A DNA stretch of 64,000 nt from Mesaphorura yosii (Eukaryota > Arthropoda > Collembola > Poduromorpha > Tullbergiidae): NCBI GenBank assembly GCA_009869945.1, contig WIXG01000110.1:62001-126000 (forward strand), in the 5' to 3' direction. Position numbers and translations under genes: made by a program. How positions within the stretch are numbered: the first letter of the stretch is position 1; every line of letters begins with the position of its first letter. The notes below the pieces were generated by a model. That model saw only the letters and a list, made by a program, of their open reading frames with translations, was not told the DNA's origin and did no database searches. Below are positions 36,200-57,489 of this stretch, in pieces.

Positions 36200-38212
36200 A
36201 TGGGTTGTGTTCAGGAAGAGAGCCCATGCTTTATAAGAGGGCATCGTCCGCAACAAAATTCGTAGAAAATAAATTTACAGTATTACTCTGAAAGGTGAAC
36301 CACATTTAGCCGAAAATTGAAGCAACAAAATTACAAAATGCAAGTCAGATCTTACGGGTAACAAGATCCATTCAAGTTAAATTTATTCATTTATGATTTT
36401 TATGACTTCTCTACAGAGTTACTGTGAGAGCATCCAGCAGATCCAGGTCCTACCGAAGCGGTGGCACAAGCTGCTGCGATCCACTCCAGCCCAGGTGTCA
36501 TGCATCTCGACATCAACGAGTAATGATGCCACGCAATTGCGACTCAATTTCGCCGAGTAAATGGCAAGACGCTGGAAGAATTTGTGCATATTTCACGGTA
36601 TGAATTTGATTTTAGATGTACGAGATCCGCGGATAATTGGCGACATAATCAACGACTTGCACTGCGTCTTCGAGAAGACTTTCGGCGAGAGTGCGAGCTA
36701 CCGAACAAAATATAAGACTGTTCAAGTAATTATTAATTACCCAGCGTGGAAGGCAAAGTAAGATCCCAACTTACTGCCCTAATTTGATTAGCGTGATTTG
36801 GAGAACCTACAAGAAGAGCTGGACGAATGTGAGGATTGCCGGAATAAATTACAGCGAGAAGTGTTAAAACTGCGAGCCGAACTCAAAGCTGCTCAAAAAA
36901 CTTTAAACGAGGAAATTCAGAAACGCCTATGTTTGGAAGGATTCGTGTCTAAGTTGAAGGCTCAGTTGAGTCAGCTAGAAGCCATCTGTGATGCCGACGC
37001 CCTGGACAAGAACCAGCTGGCCAATTGCCTGAAGGAGGCCGAGCAGAAACTGAAGGAGTTGGCGGGCATTATTGGATGTCTCCAGACCGAAAAAGACCAG
37101 CTACTAAGAGATTGTCGTGAATTCGAAGAATGGCAATCACGCGAAACGGAGAACTCATCAGCAAACAGCGGTAGATGCGAGGAGCTGGGAATTGCATTAG
37201 CGAAATGCTGTATGTCTGAATCCGAGTGTTTCTGTCTCCAATTGCATGTCTCCGCAAAGCAATTATTATTTTGATTCTATTTCACGAAAGGCCGGGCCAA
37301 TGAGGAATTGCAAGAGCAACTAAAACGAGTAAAGGAAGACAACAAACGATTGGCTCATGAAGCGGCGAGACTAAAGTTAGAAAAGTGTCGAGTAATCGTA
37401 AGCAAATCGTACACTGCTCTTGTTCCAATAGTTGTATTAAGCAGAATCTCACGTAATATGCAACCACGCGATTTGGTAGGAAGAACTTAAACGGGAACGT
37501 TCTTGCTGGTCGGCAGAGAAAGATGGCTTCCAGACGATGATTGCTAACCTACGAAAAGCTTACGATGACTTAATGGCAAAGAATCAGGAGATTTGTCGAA
37601 AAATGAATGAAATCGTGGGTGCACATCATTCGGAAATGGAGTCACTCCGAAAAGAAATTGCGAGGTTGCGAGGGTTGTTCGAGTGTGAGAAAGCCGGAAG
37701 GGAAAAGTTGCAGAAGGCGCTTCGAAACTGCGAGGAGCGAAAAGCTAGAATGTCTCAGCAAAAGCTAACCCAACGTGCCCATAGGATTAATATGGACTTA
37801 GATCCTTGTGATCCTGCGTTCCTCGCACAGTTCAGGTCCGAAGGACAGTCGCAGCAGCTCAACCAGGTGAAGCACTCAGTAGTAGAGCTGACCTATAAAG
37901 TAATTGCAATTAATTCAAATTCAGAGTTCGTCCTGTTCCCCACCAAGTCCTGGAACCGATCCTGGCGCTAACGCAAATATAGCGGCTCTGGAGAAGCAGT
38001 TGCAGGAAACTCAAGCAAGGTTAAATGAGAAGACAGTGGCATTAGAAAGGTCACAACAGGAAGTGGAGAAATTGAAAATAGCCAAGCGAGATCTAGAAGT
38101 ATCCTCGAGTTCTTTACTTGTAAAATATTGTGACTTACTCCCAACTCTGAATTAGGTCAATGCAACGCTGGCTCGCGTAAAATCTGACAATCTGGCAACG
38201 CACAAGTCGTAA
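36200..38212 (+). CDS. Coiled-coil protein, weakly intermediate-filament-like, unidentified
   Basis: Seven exons on plus: 36200-36261, 36417-36597, 36792-37209, 37291-37397, 37480-37866, 37925-38119, 38156-38212 (468 residues; phases agree). A basic Ser/Arg head (RASSRSRSYRSGG) precedes two long heptad-repeat blocks: residues about 82-220 (RDLENLQEELDECEDCRNKL, LNEEIQKRLCLEGFVSKLK) and about 220-385, then a short non-helical stretch with SPPSPGTDPGAN and a final coil. Head plus interrupted rod recalls intermediate-filament or myosin-rod proteins, and the LNEEIQKR stretch resembles the end of coil 1B, but there is no IF end motif and no lamin tail domain. Cys residues recur in the coils. The first exon is less certain than the rest. 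It is head to head with the CFAP97 gene, about 60 bases apart, so a sperm or ciliary role is possible but only inferred. Confidence 0.72.
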
Positions 38213-38569
38213 AGATTAAGTCCTGGTGCGTCACTTCATTACTTCCATTAATGATCATGTCACACGCAGAAGAGGTCCAAGTCGGTAGTAATTTAGTTTT
38301 TGAACTTTACCCTGCCTACTTAAATAAAGAGAGCATTAAAGATGGGGTCACAAATATTCTAGATTACAAAATGCTGGAGGACATTGCGAAATGTATTCTT
38401 AAATTACAAAATTACACTTATTTATCTCGAGTTTTTGAATTTATTCATTCATGCATCGCACACAAGAATTAAAAAAACATTTGTTCAAAATTCAAACTGG
38501 AATTTAAAGTAAACTTTCTATCCGGTAAACGGGTTAACAGCTTGTAGAAAAACAAAAATGCAACTTGTA
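38213..38569. terminator. Convergent 3' region between the coiled-coil gene and PTRH2
   Basis: 357 bases between two stop codons facing each other. An AATAAA on plus lies at 38323-38328, about 110 bases past the coiled-coil stop. No clear signal was found for the minus gene in this stretch. Confidence 0.45.
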
Positions 38570-39488
38570 TTATAAGGTGCGTAATTTTCCCGTAACTTTA
38601 TCAACTTGGCTCACAGCACCGAAAACTCCCAGAACAGTGCGAGATCCACTTGGAATTTGAGTTAGCCCAGCGTCTGTAATGAGCGAGTTTGGTAACTTTG
38701 CTTCATTGCAAAGGCTTTCCAGCTGCAATAATTGTGCTTCGTTCTCACAAGACAAGACCACCTTCTTGGCCCTATAACAGATATTATTAGTTCTTGTAAA
38801 CTGTCACTCACCTGTTTTGAATGAATCATTATATCTTACCCATTTTCAAGCCATTGCGACATATTTAACCCGTGTTCTTCCTGATTACTCATGAGATTCT
38901 GGTACAAGTCCACAGCCGCATGAGCAACCTAAAAACGACGATTTCGTTAAAAGCGTGCACGGTCAGACCAGATTGACTAGCAAGACCATCACATTAGCAA
39001 GTAATTTAACTTTTGAACATACCTGAGCAGCAATTTTTCCTGGTGTCATCGGAAGCGAGGTGTTGACCACAAATACCATTTTGTAATCTTGATAAATGTC
39101 TTCCATTTGGACTCTGCTTGAACCTTCGCGATTCTCAAAGACCCATGAAATGGCATTTTCAACAGAATTACCTCCAGTCTGTCTCACAGCCTGGTAAAAT
39201 GGGACAAGATGATGAATTTATAAAGCGACAAGCGCTTCATACTAAGTATTAGGCAACAGCTGCATAGCTACATTAATCGATTCAATGATCACTTCCCAAT
39301 AAGCCTATATATAATCTTACCAATTGAGCATCGGAGCGATCAATGCCCATGTCAATTAAAGCCTGCACGATCTCCTTGGCAGGCGACACAGTCACATCAA
39401 TGGACGCTGGATTTACGACCACCGCCGGTCCTATTCCGGCGCCTTCACCGCCCTCCTCTTGACCATCTCCTTCACCTCTAGGGTCCAT
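38570..39488 (-). CDS. PTRH2: Peptidyl-tRNA hydrolase 2 with N-terminal UBA domain
   Basis: Four exons on minus: 39488-39321, 39190-39023, 38928-38840, 38771-38570 (208 residues). An acidic Gly/Glu-rich start leads into a UBA domain, IVQALIDMGIDRSDAQL then TGGNSVENAISWVFE (residues about 40-80). The PTH2 domain follows: YKMVFVVNTSLPMTPGKIAA, QVAHAAVDLYQN, KKVVLSCENEAQLLQLESL, and ITDAGLTQIPSGSRTVLGV with the Lys of GKIAAQ and the Asp/Thr of DAGLTQ that the family uses. The enzyme releases peptides from peptidyl-tRNA dropped by the ribosome. Human PTRH2 instead has an N-terminal mitochondrial membrane anchor; here none is seen, so a cytosolic, ubiquitin-linked role is likely. UBA-PTH2 forms are known in nematodes and other invertebrates. 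Confidence 0.93.
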
Positions 39489-41710
39489 TTTAACTCTAAT
39501 GGGAGGTTGATTGCACTTTTGTACTTGTAGACGTTGTAGATGACCGAATTTCGGGAGCAGTTGTTGGAGAAGTGAGGTAGATCCCTGCAGTCTAAAGTCT
39601 TTAAAGCACTAAATAATTGTTCAAAAAAGTTAGCTAAACTTAAAGTCTAATGATATACAGACGTCAATTTTGCATAGACCGTTTGAATATTAGTCATCTT
39701 ATCACAAGACACAAGATTTGCGAATTTACGAAGTGACAGGTGATACAATCCAAATACCGCGCCACAAGAGAGCAAAGGCATCCACTTCACTTCGAGTGAA
39801 ATATACAAGAGCGCATTGGCGACATTCCGCGCATATTGAAAGCAGTCGCATGTATGTAATGGGGTTCTATCTCAGTCGCTTGCTGCAAGCGATGTTATCC
39901 TCACCAAACCCAAACTAACTTCACGATGATGATCACAAGAATACTCAGAGTTCATTCATCCATTTTGTGGCAGCAACACGCAATGGTAATGAATAAATTC
40001 ACTACAATAATCGTACTATCTGAGATGTTTACTGTTCATGCTCATCCAAGATCATACAAAATCATGAGAGTTTGACTCGAAATCGCGTCTTGTACGAATT
40101 CGACTTACGGCGGCCTGTCTCATCTTTCTTCTAAAAAGAGTTCCTGGTTAAATATTCGTGGTCACTGTCACTTGTCATATGATTATTGTCTTTGCTTTAA
40201 TTACTGCAATTCCGGCATGAAATTCGTTTCAATCACTACCCGGATTCATTTCAGCTTGGATTTTCAATTTTGCAAAATGAATTTGTCAGTCGCTTGACTG
40301 ACGCTGTTATCTATTCGCAGCGCCAGGTCAGACAAACCTCTTTCAAAATCATGAGTGCTTAACATTTGCAGAAGTCAGTTTGAAATCGTGCCGTGCATAT
40401 TATAAGGTAATCTGCTTGAATATTTAAAACGAAGTCGTCACCTCACATTTGCGTTACACAAGTCGGTAGTGTGTACCGAGTTCTGTACTGAAACTGATGG
40501 CGAAGAGAAGAACTCTTTTAGCACTATTGTTGCCGTTACGTTGAATTCACACGGGACAGAAGTGAGTTTCGACTAAACTCGAGCTAACTCGTTTTTCTAA
40601 ACTGCCTGCCATGCATCGCACGACACACGAGTCTGTCTACTAAGCAAACCACACAAAAGTCATAATTGTAAAATCCTTTCTGTGCAATCGCATCGCAGCA
40701 ACAGTAAAGCAGAGGAACGAACGTTGGCTGACATTCATAGCGAGGGATTGAAATTGAAAAGGTTATAAAATTCCATTGCAAGTTTATAGTCAATTCAACT
40801 CTACCAACGTCTCAACCCACCAGCCAGCACACAGCCAGGCCCAGGTATTTATAAAATACAAAATAGAAATTATACAAGCACCTTTTATTTACGTGAAGGT
40901 ACGTGTGACGGTACAAAGCAGTGCACAAAAGGAAAATGCCAACTTGCCAACAGCACAGTTTTATCGAGCAACATAAGTTCAGTTAATGGAGAACAGGAAA
41001 GAAAGCAGTTTATCGAATCCCTGACTTGCAATTAAATTACAGGAGCAAGAGCAAGGGGTGCCGTGTTGTTAGCAGATCAAGATCATCTTCATTTGTCATC
41101 TCGTTATCGGTTTTGGTACGTTATTGAGAACATTGAGAAGTTAATTTATGTGCACACATTCGAATTTAAGTGAATAATCGACTTGTGAAGATAATTTTTT
41201 TCTACGTTACGTGAAGTTTGGTGATATTCTGCAATTAATCACCACTAAAGTGCACTGAAATTTAGTGAGCACCAACCAGCTTCAGTCAGGCTCATGGAAA
41301 GGTGACCTGGCCTGGGAGTGTCAGCTCGAAGAATAACTGAAAAAGTAGTCAAAAATGGGAGGCAGCTAATTATTTTGTACGTGAAGTAAGTTACTAATGT
41401 TCGTAATACTTGTCAGTAGAAACAAATAAATAAGGATTTTATGATTTTTTCTCTTGTTTCTAGTAACCAGCGTCTGCAGAAAGCAAAGGACGGTGAGCGA
41501 CGGTTGAGGATGTTGAAGTATTCTAGTGACAACAAGTGGCAATAATTAATTGAACTCAAGACTTAGGTTGAAAAGTATTTTCGAGTATTGTGACGAGCTG
41601 TTGAGAAATTGGTTTATCAACATTGCCGTCTATACACATGATACAACAACATTGTTGGGCAGCAGCAACTTACTAGCATAGTGGAATAACTGTATTCATC
41701 TAATGTGGCC
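39489..41710. other. Intergenic region between PTRH2 and the GckIII kinase
   Basis: Promoters of both genes should lie here, since they diverge. No coding exon is recognised. A pyrimidine-rich acceptor ending near 41462 may start a 5' untranslated kinase exon. Confidence 0.4.
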
Positions 41711-51606
<9,896 letters not shown>

Positions 51607-53200
51607 AAAATTAATACTGGTTTGTTTCTCTGTAGAGATAAGCATTATTCATAATTTCTGAAGAGAAGTGAAGAAAGAAGAGCCAAGTCAAGAGTACTTC
51701 CGCTGCTACGTACTGTTAAGTCAATAGTTTGTGTAATTTAACCGTAACCGCTGCTAGTATCATATCCCTAAAACTGGTCTGTCGTTGACATTAATTATTA
51801 CAGAAATTCATAATTACTATTGTTAACTTATTTCCTAACTGAAAGAAACACGGAACTTCCTCAAATCGTTTTTAAACTGAAAATTTATGAACTACTTCTG
51901 TCATCGAAGTAAAAAATCCTAAGATCGTAGTAAAATCTTATGTGAGTTGGAAGTTCAAAGAATTGTAGCAATCAAGACATGTTGCGGTATTAAATTGTGA
52001 GAGAACTTGCAATTATAATTGTAATCTATTTGGATGATTGCGAGACTTTTCCGTCCTTTGAAACCTGATTAGTTTTCGGGTGATGTTGGCCAAGTTCCAC
52101 GTTGTTGTGGGATAGATAGGAGATATTGAAAGAGAGTAATTTTACTTAACCTTGATTGTGGGTTTAAAAACATATTAATTAAGTTTCAGAAATTGATGAT
52201 TCGATGGGTTCTACCAGTAAATGCTAATTTGAATTATTGTGGAACAAGTACAAAATAATTTGATGTTTAACAGTCTCCTTACAGAAACTCGTATTTTCGG
52301 TGATAACAAGAACCATGTACAAGGATATAACGTTTCGTGGAAAGTCAAACTATTTTGATAGAGATGACAATGTAATTTTTAAAGGAAAGTCAGAGTTGCT
52401 ACTTGACTGAGTTTAAGCTGTATACACTCCTTGTGCCTCTCCAGGGAATGAATATCCCCGATCCCATACTGAATTCCTTTCACACCACAGCCACAAGCCA
52501 AAAGCGATTTCCAAAATGTTCTCGTTTGAGACATGTTAAACGCAATATAAAATGTCAAAACCAGCTCAGATTAAATCTGTAGTCAGGATTAGACTAAACT
52601 TGTTAATCTCTACTGAATAATGGTGGCTGAATTTTTAGTGTTCCAGAATTTCAAGGGTGATTCACTAACTGCAAATATCATTCCAAATATTCTGAGATGA
52701 GACAAGTGCTGTGAGAATTCAAGTTAATTTATTCGTAACTTACGAGCGTAATGATTGCTTTGAGTAATACGAAGAGTATCATTTCGTTCAAAACGCGTGG
52801 TGAGTTTTTGTTAATAATATTGTTATTAATTAATGGGGTGTAAAACATCGTTTAGGCGTTAATATTAGTCTTGTATTGTTTTTATTTAGTCTGTTGATTC
52901 ATGAGGCAGATCCAACTATTGTTCTAATAAAAAGGCACTGTTAAGTGCCCTGTGCCATTTTCCATAAGTCAGCAACGGAATTCTTCGTTCGAGTGATATG
53001 ATATGCTGGTCCGAAATCAAAGTAATCTTTATTTCTCAAGCACACATATAAAAATACTCAGTCGTGCCTACAGACCTGTATGCTTAATATAAATTCCTAG
53101 TGGAATTCTGAAAAGTTTCTTCAGTTTCGTAGTTTATTGGTACTGTACGAATCACGTTCGAAAGTGAAACAAACCTCTTTGGAATTCTGTTTTCATAATT
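51607..53200. other. Convergent intergenic region, GckIII / WDR61
   Basis: 1.6 kb between facing stop codons, very AT-rich, with only short open frames. It should contain both 3' untranslated regions. Confidence 0.5.
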
Positions 53201-54453
53201 CTACTTGACAATGTTATAAATATTTAGAGACTTATCCTCGCTCACAGAACACAACTTGGAGTCTGAGCCCCAGCAGACAGACCACACTTGATCGGCATGA
53301 GCATCATTAAATGTGTGCAGGCAGGACTTGTTCTGTAAATCCCAAACTCGAACGCTTCGGTCACAGCTGCATGTGGCAAAGGTTGTTCCGTCAGGTGAGA
53401 ATGAGACACCAACAACCCAGGAGCTGTGGCCAGACATTGTGCCAATCACTTGAAAACCAGATCTGTAATGCAAAAATCAAAATTAAGTCAATTCTACAGC
53501 GATAACTGGTTAATAGTCGCTCCGCTTTCAGAATCTTCGATCATTGAGTGCTTACAAAGCATAAATCTTTATGTGTTTATCATCAGAGGCAGTCAATAGC
53601 AATTTGGAGTCTGGGGAAAATGCCAAAGCCCGAACAGGCATGGCATGGCCTTCCAAAGTTTTGAAATGATTGCCGGTTGGTCCATCAAGAAGCGTCACCA
53701 AACCGTTAGAACTTCCACAAGCAATGTACCTGAAAGCAGAGTTATTTTATCTTGTTTTCACAGATTATAAATTCATATTTCATGTTCAATTTTTAGGACA
53801 ACTTACTTTCCGTCAGGACTAGTGGCCAGACTCAGTGCCATTTTCTGTTTCGTGTCCAGTGACTTCTCTTTCTTCCCGGTTTCAACACTAAATACTTCAA
53901 TTTTGCCGTCGCCACTGCCAGTGAGAATGTACTTGGAGTCTCTTGTAAATTGCACAGTCCAACAATCAAGCGGACCTGAGTCAATTTTTCTCTTTTGTTC
54001 ATAGCTATCAAGGTCCCAGATACTAATATTTGAGTCCAACGAAGATGACGCAAAGAGCGTACCGGATGGGTCAATGGAGACCGATATTACTCCAAGATTA
54101 TGACCAAGCAGAGTTTTCTCGAGCTCGATCTCACCGTTGTGGTACGACCACACCTGGCACAATAGTGAGCATCTTATGACTTATGTATTACTTTGTGATC
54201 ATGATCACGCTATCTTGGTTTTGAGAGAGACCTTCAAAGAATCATCCAAACTTCCTGTCACGATTTTACCAAGACCCTCCGCCGCATCCTCAGACTGGTA
54301 CCAATCAGCAGCCCAAATGGCTTCCTCGTGAATATTCTCTTGGCGCTTCTCAAGGGAAAACTAGAAAACAATAAGCAAAAAGTCTCGATTTAATTTGACT
54401 GGTCACTAAATATGCTATGCAATAATTTATTGAGGTCTGATTTAACTTACCAT
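53201..54453 (-). CDS. WDR61: WDR61 / SKI8 WD40-repeat protein
   Basis: Five coding exons on minus: 54453-54451, 54360-54232, 54153-53807, 53729-53556, 53462-53201 (304 residues, against 305 in human). Seven WD40 blades span the protein; examples are IVTGSLDDSLKVW, LFASSSLDSNISIWDLD, LLTASDDKHIKIYA and FATCSCDRSVRVWDLQNKSC. KTLEGHAMPVRALAFSPDSK and TMSGHSSWVVGVSFSPDG match WDR61 position for position. The protein is the shared subunit of the SKI exosome-adaptor complex (cytoplasmic mRNA decay) and of the PAF1 transcription elongation complex. The first coding exon contributes only the ATG, directly followed by the donor gtaagt. The promoter side is flanked by a LINE fragment. Confidence 0.96.
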
Positions 54454-57400
54454 CTTTTGGCTACTGAACCGAAAAATGTCAGCAAAATTCACGCCGTACA
54501 GTAAATAAATCTTGGTATTTGACACGAAGAGCTCGTAAAGTAATCGGCTCAACTTCGGACGATCGAAATCTTTGAAAACAAGCCGCGGTTCAAAATTCCC
54601 TGCATTCTTGAAACCTCACATGCAACCTGCCTCAACCTGCAAAAGCAGCCACAGCTAAGAGAGAAGTAGAACAAAGCCTGCAGACGAGTTACTTAAAGTC
54701 ACGACGCACGAGACGTGAGATGTGTTGACACGGGCTTAATTTTCAATCAGTCTCGTGAAATTAATGTCTGAGAGTATATATATAGTCATCGATCTTCTGG
54801 CCGAAGAATTTTCAAAATCGAGTACTGTTCGTGTACGATGTACCCTCCACATACAAGGCACTGCGCGTTAAACAGACACCTGTGGATTATGCGGAAAACT
54901 GAGTCTTTGGAATGCAAGTTCTGCGAGACAGGTGATACGGAGACCGTGCAGCACTTCGTTCGCAAATGCATACACTGGGCTGACCTACGTTTTAAGTGCT
55001 TTGGGGAGCACTGCTTGCTTCCTGAAGATTTTGATCACCCGCTCTCAAGTCTGTTGGAATTCATCCACAGCACTGAACGATTTTCTGGCCGGAGGACGGG
55101 TGATTCGTCACAGTAAAGCGAACTTGTATATGGGGAGTCCGCAATGGGCCCATTTTTGGCCTGAGCGGCAGCGACCTCCGTTCGCGTTCGCCATTGCCTA
55201 CCCATGAAATACATACATACCCTCCACATTCGGCGTCAACCCAAATCCATTCAAATTTTTGCATTTACATTGTTATTCGGAGAAGTTGGAGGCTTACTGC
55301 TACACTACGCATAATCTTCCAAGCAGCCAAGCGTCATCACCCATTGTGCGTTCCCATCGAAAAGAAAACGAAATTCCGTTCTTCATCTGTGTAATTCAAT
55401 CCGAACGTATCAAGAATAATAATATTATTATCATGCGCGGGAGCCTGGGAGCGCGTTCCAATACAACTACGCTTTCACTCTTTCCGCACTTTCTCCAGCA
55501 GGGGAAGCAATACATGATACATGTATCAGTATCATGTGTATCTGTTGTTTTCATTTTTATTAACCTTTTCGTAATATGAACCCCACATTTGTGGTTTGTG
55601 GCACCGATTGTGGAACACATTTTTCGAGATTGGTGATAGAATAATAATTCAATGACTTCGTAGGCTCTTTACAAGCACAGTTATGAGCAAATTGCACGCG
55701 CGCGTGCCCGGCGCTTCCAAATTACAAGTGTAGACATATCCAAACCATGATTCACGTTTGTTACTTTATTACGCACCTCACTCAACTCCTCACTTTCAGC
55801 CATGACTGTGAGAGTAGCCAGAAGAATTTCGATGCATTTATTGCAGGTTGGAAGTGTACGAATGCAGCTGACACATTGATGGATTCGCGAACAAAATGAC
55901 GCCTTGATGTATTCATGAACTGCGGTCGCCGAACTGAAGAACAGGAAAGTGCAGAGCCCTGAATCTTGATTTGGCTCTTACTCACTGTCTTCCTTAACAG
56001 CTTCATTTCTTAACTCTGTCTTGGAATCGTGAATATGCAGACAGAGAATAATCGACAATCCATTTTTCTCTTGAACTCTTTATTGCGCAAATCCTACCAC
56101 TTAATCGGACCACCACTTTTAATCCTTTAGAGCAAAGTGCTACCACGAAGCAACTGCAATACATGAAAACTGAAGTGGAATTGAACAAAGTAGCCCGAGG
56201 CAGGTAGGTCGCTTTCTAAACTGTGCGCAGCTTTGCTTTATTGGATTTCTAATGAATAATGCATGAACGGGCAAAGGAAGAAAAATAATCTCAAACCAAG
56301 TACCGTCATATTACCACAACATTTTACTTTTGTCTCTCCTCCCGTTGGTGAAAGTGCCTCGCTTGATCTTCTGGTCCTGAGCCTTTTCTGAACAAAACAC
56401 TGTGTTGTTGCAAATCCCGATGACAATGTGCAGCAGTATTTATTTCCGAGGAAGGGATAAAGTGGTAGTGCGCGAGTCGAGCCCAAGATCCAGAATCCAG
56501 ATTCTAGATTCGTGATAATGTTCTGGTTTTGGTGGAGGTGAAGAATTCTTCTTTTATTATATCCTCTTTCCTCCTACAGAAAGAGAAGCACGGCACAGCA
56601 AAAATGGTAAATAAAATTGATGTAGAACTTTTAGTTTCCACTTTAAGAAGCACTTTAACTTTGTGGTTACAGTTGTATTGACGATATTGTACGCGCATTG
56701 TAGAATCGGCTGAGGAAGAACAATGCGACCAACTTCTACACGAGGCACGCAAGAGAAAGTAGAGGTGGAGAGAATTTAAGCCGATGAAATTCGCAGCGCC
56801 GAACCGCACCACCACACCACAGCGTGGCAACTTTTGGACACGAACAAGAAACTATTTGCAACACAAAGGCCAAGAGTTTCAACTACTTTTTGGCTTACGC
56901 ATCGTAGAATTTTATTCAAAAACGACTGCGATTTGCGATTGCTCTTGCATGGATTTTGTTGATGATTTTTGAAATAAATAAAATGTTTACAGGAACCATT
57001 CGACTGTTTTCGCGTTGGATGAATTTTACTTTGATTTTTATTTCAGCTTCATGAGTTAATTCAAACAGAAGTTATAAAATTCTTTGTATCGTATCAATTC
57101 ACGTATTGTTAACTAAAAGTATTAGGGAAAATTTCTTCCAGCTAGGATGTATAAAAATATGTAATTTTTTCTTATCTAACATACAAGCTATTTCAAGCGA
57201 GTTGATGAAATCGCATGACTGGAGTGGGAAATAACAATAAAAGGTGTAGTAATGAAGTATTCTAAATACGGCGTGTGCAATTTGCGGCTGCAAGTTAGTA
57301 GTGCTGATTGAGAAGAACGGACGGACCAAGATAATCTCCCAGCTACGTACCACTGCCTACTGTTTTCATATTTAATACAATATCGGTTAAGTTTGGACTG

Positions 57401-57489
57401 ACTTCACTGATACCGGGATTTAAGTTTCAAAAACTTAAACATCATCATTCTAGAGCTAACTCATCTGGCACTTACGCTACGAGTTAATC
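54454..57489. other. Intergenic region between WDR61 and neuroligin
   Basis: No host coding exon recognised. It holds the LINE fragment listed next, the WDR61 promoter and leader, and presumably the neuroligin 3' untranslated region. Confidence 0.45.
54780..55230 (+). mobile_element. 3' fragment of a LINE (non-LTR retrotransposon)
   Basis: A plus-strand frame from about 54838 to the TAA at 55114-55116 encodes ALNRHLWIMRKTESLECKFC then ETGDTETVQHFVRKC and a trailing helix. The CxxC...H....C arrangement after a short basic region is the C-terminal zinc-knuckle found after the reverse transcriptase in jockey/R1-like LINEs. The copy is 5'-truncated, with no reverse transcriptase or endonuclease nearby. 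A short ATACATACATAC run near 55210 could be its 3' tail. Clade cannot be fixed from so short a piece. Confidence 0.6.
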
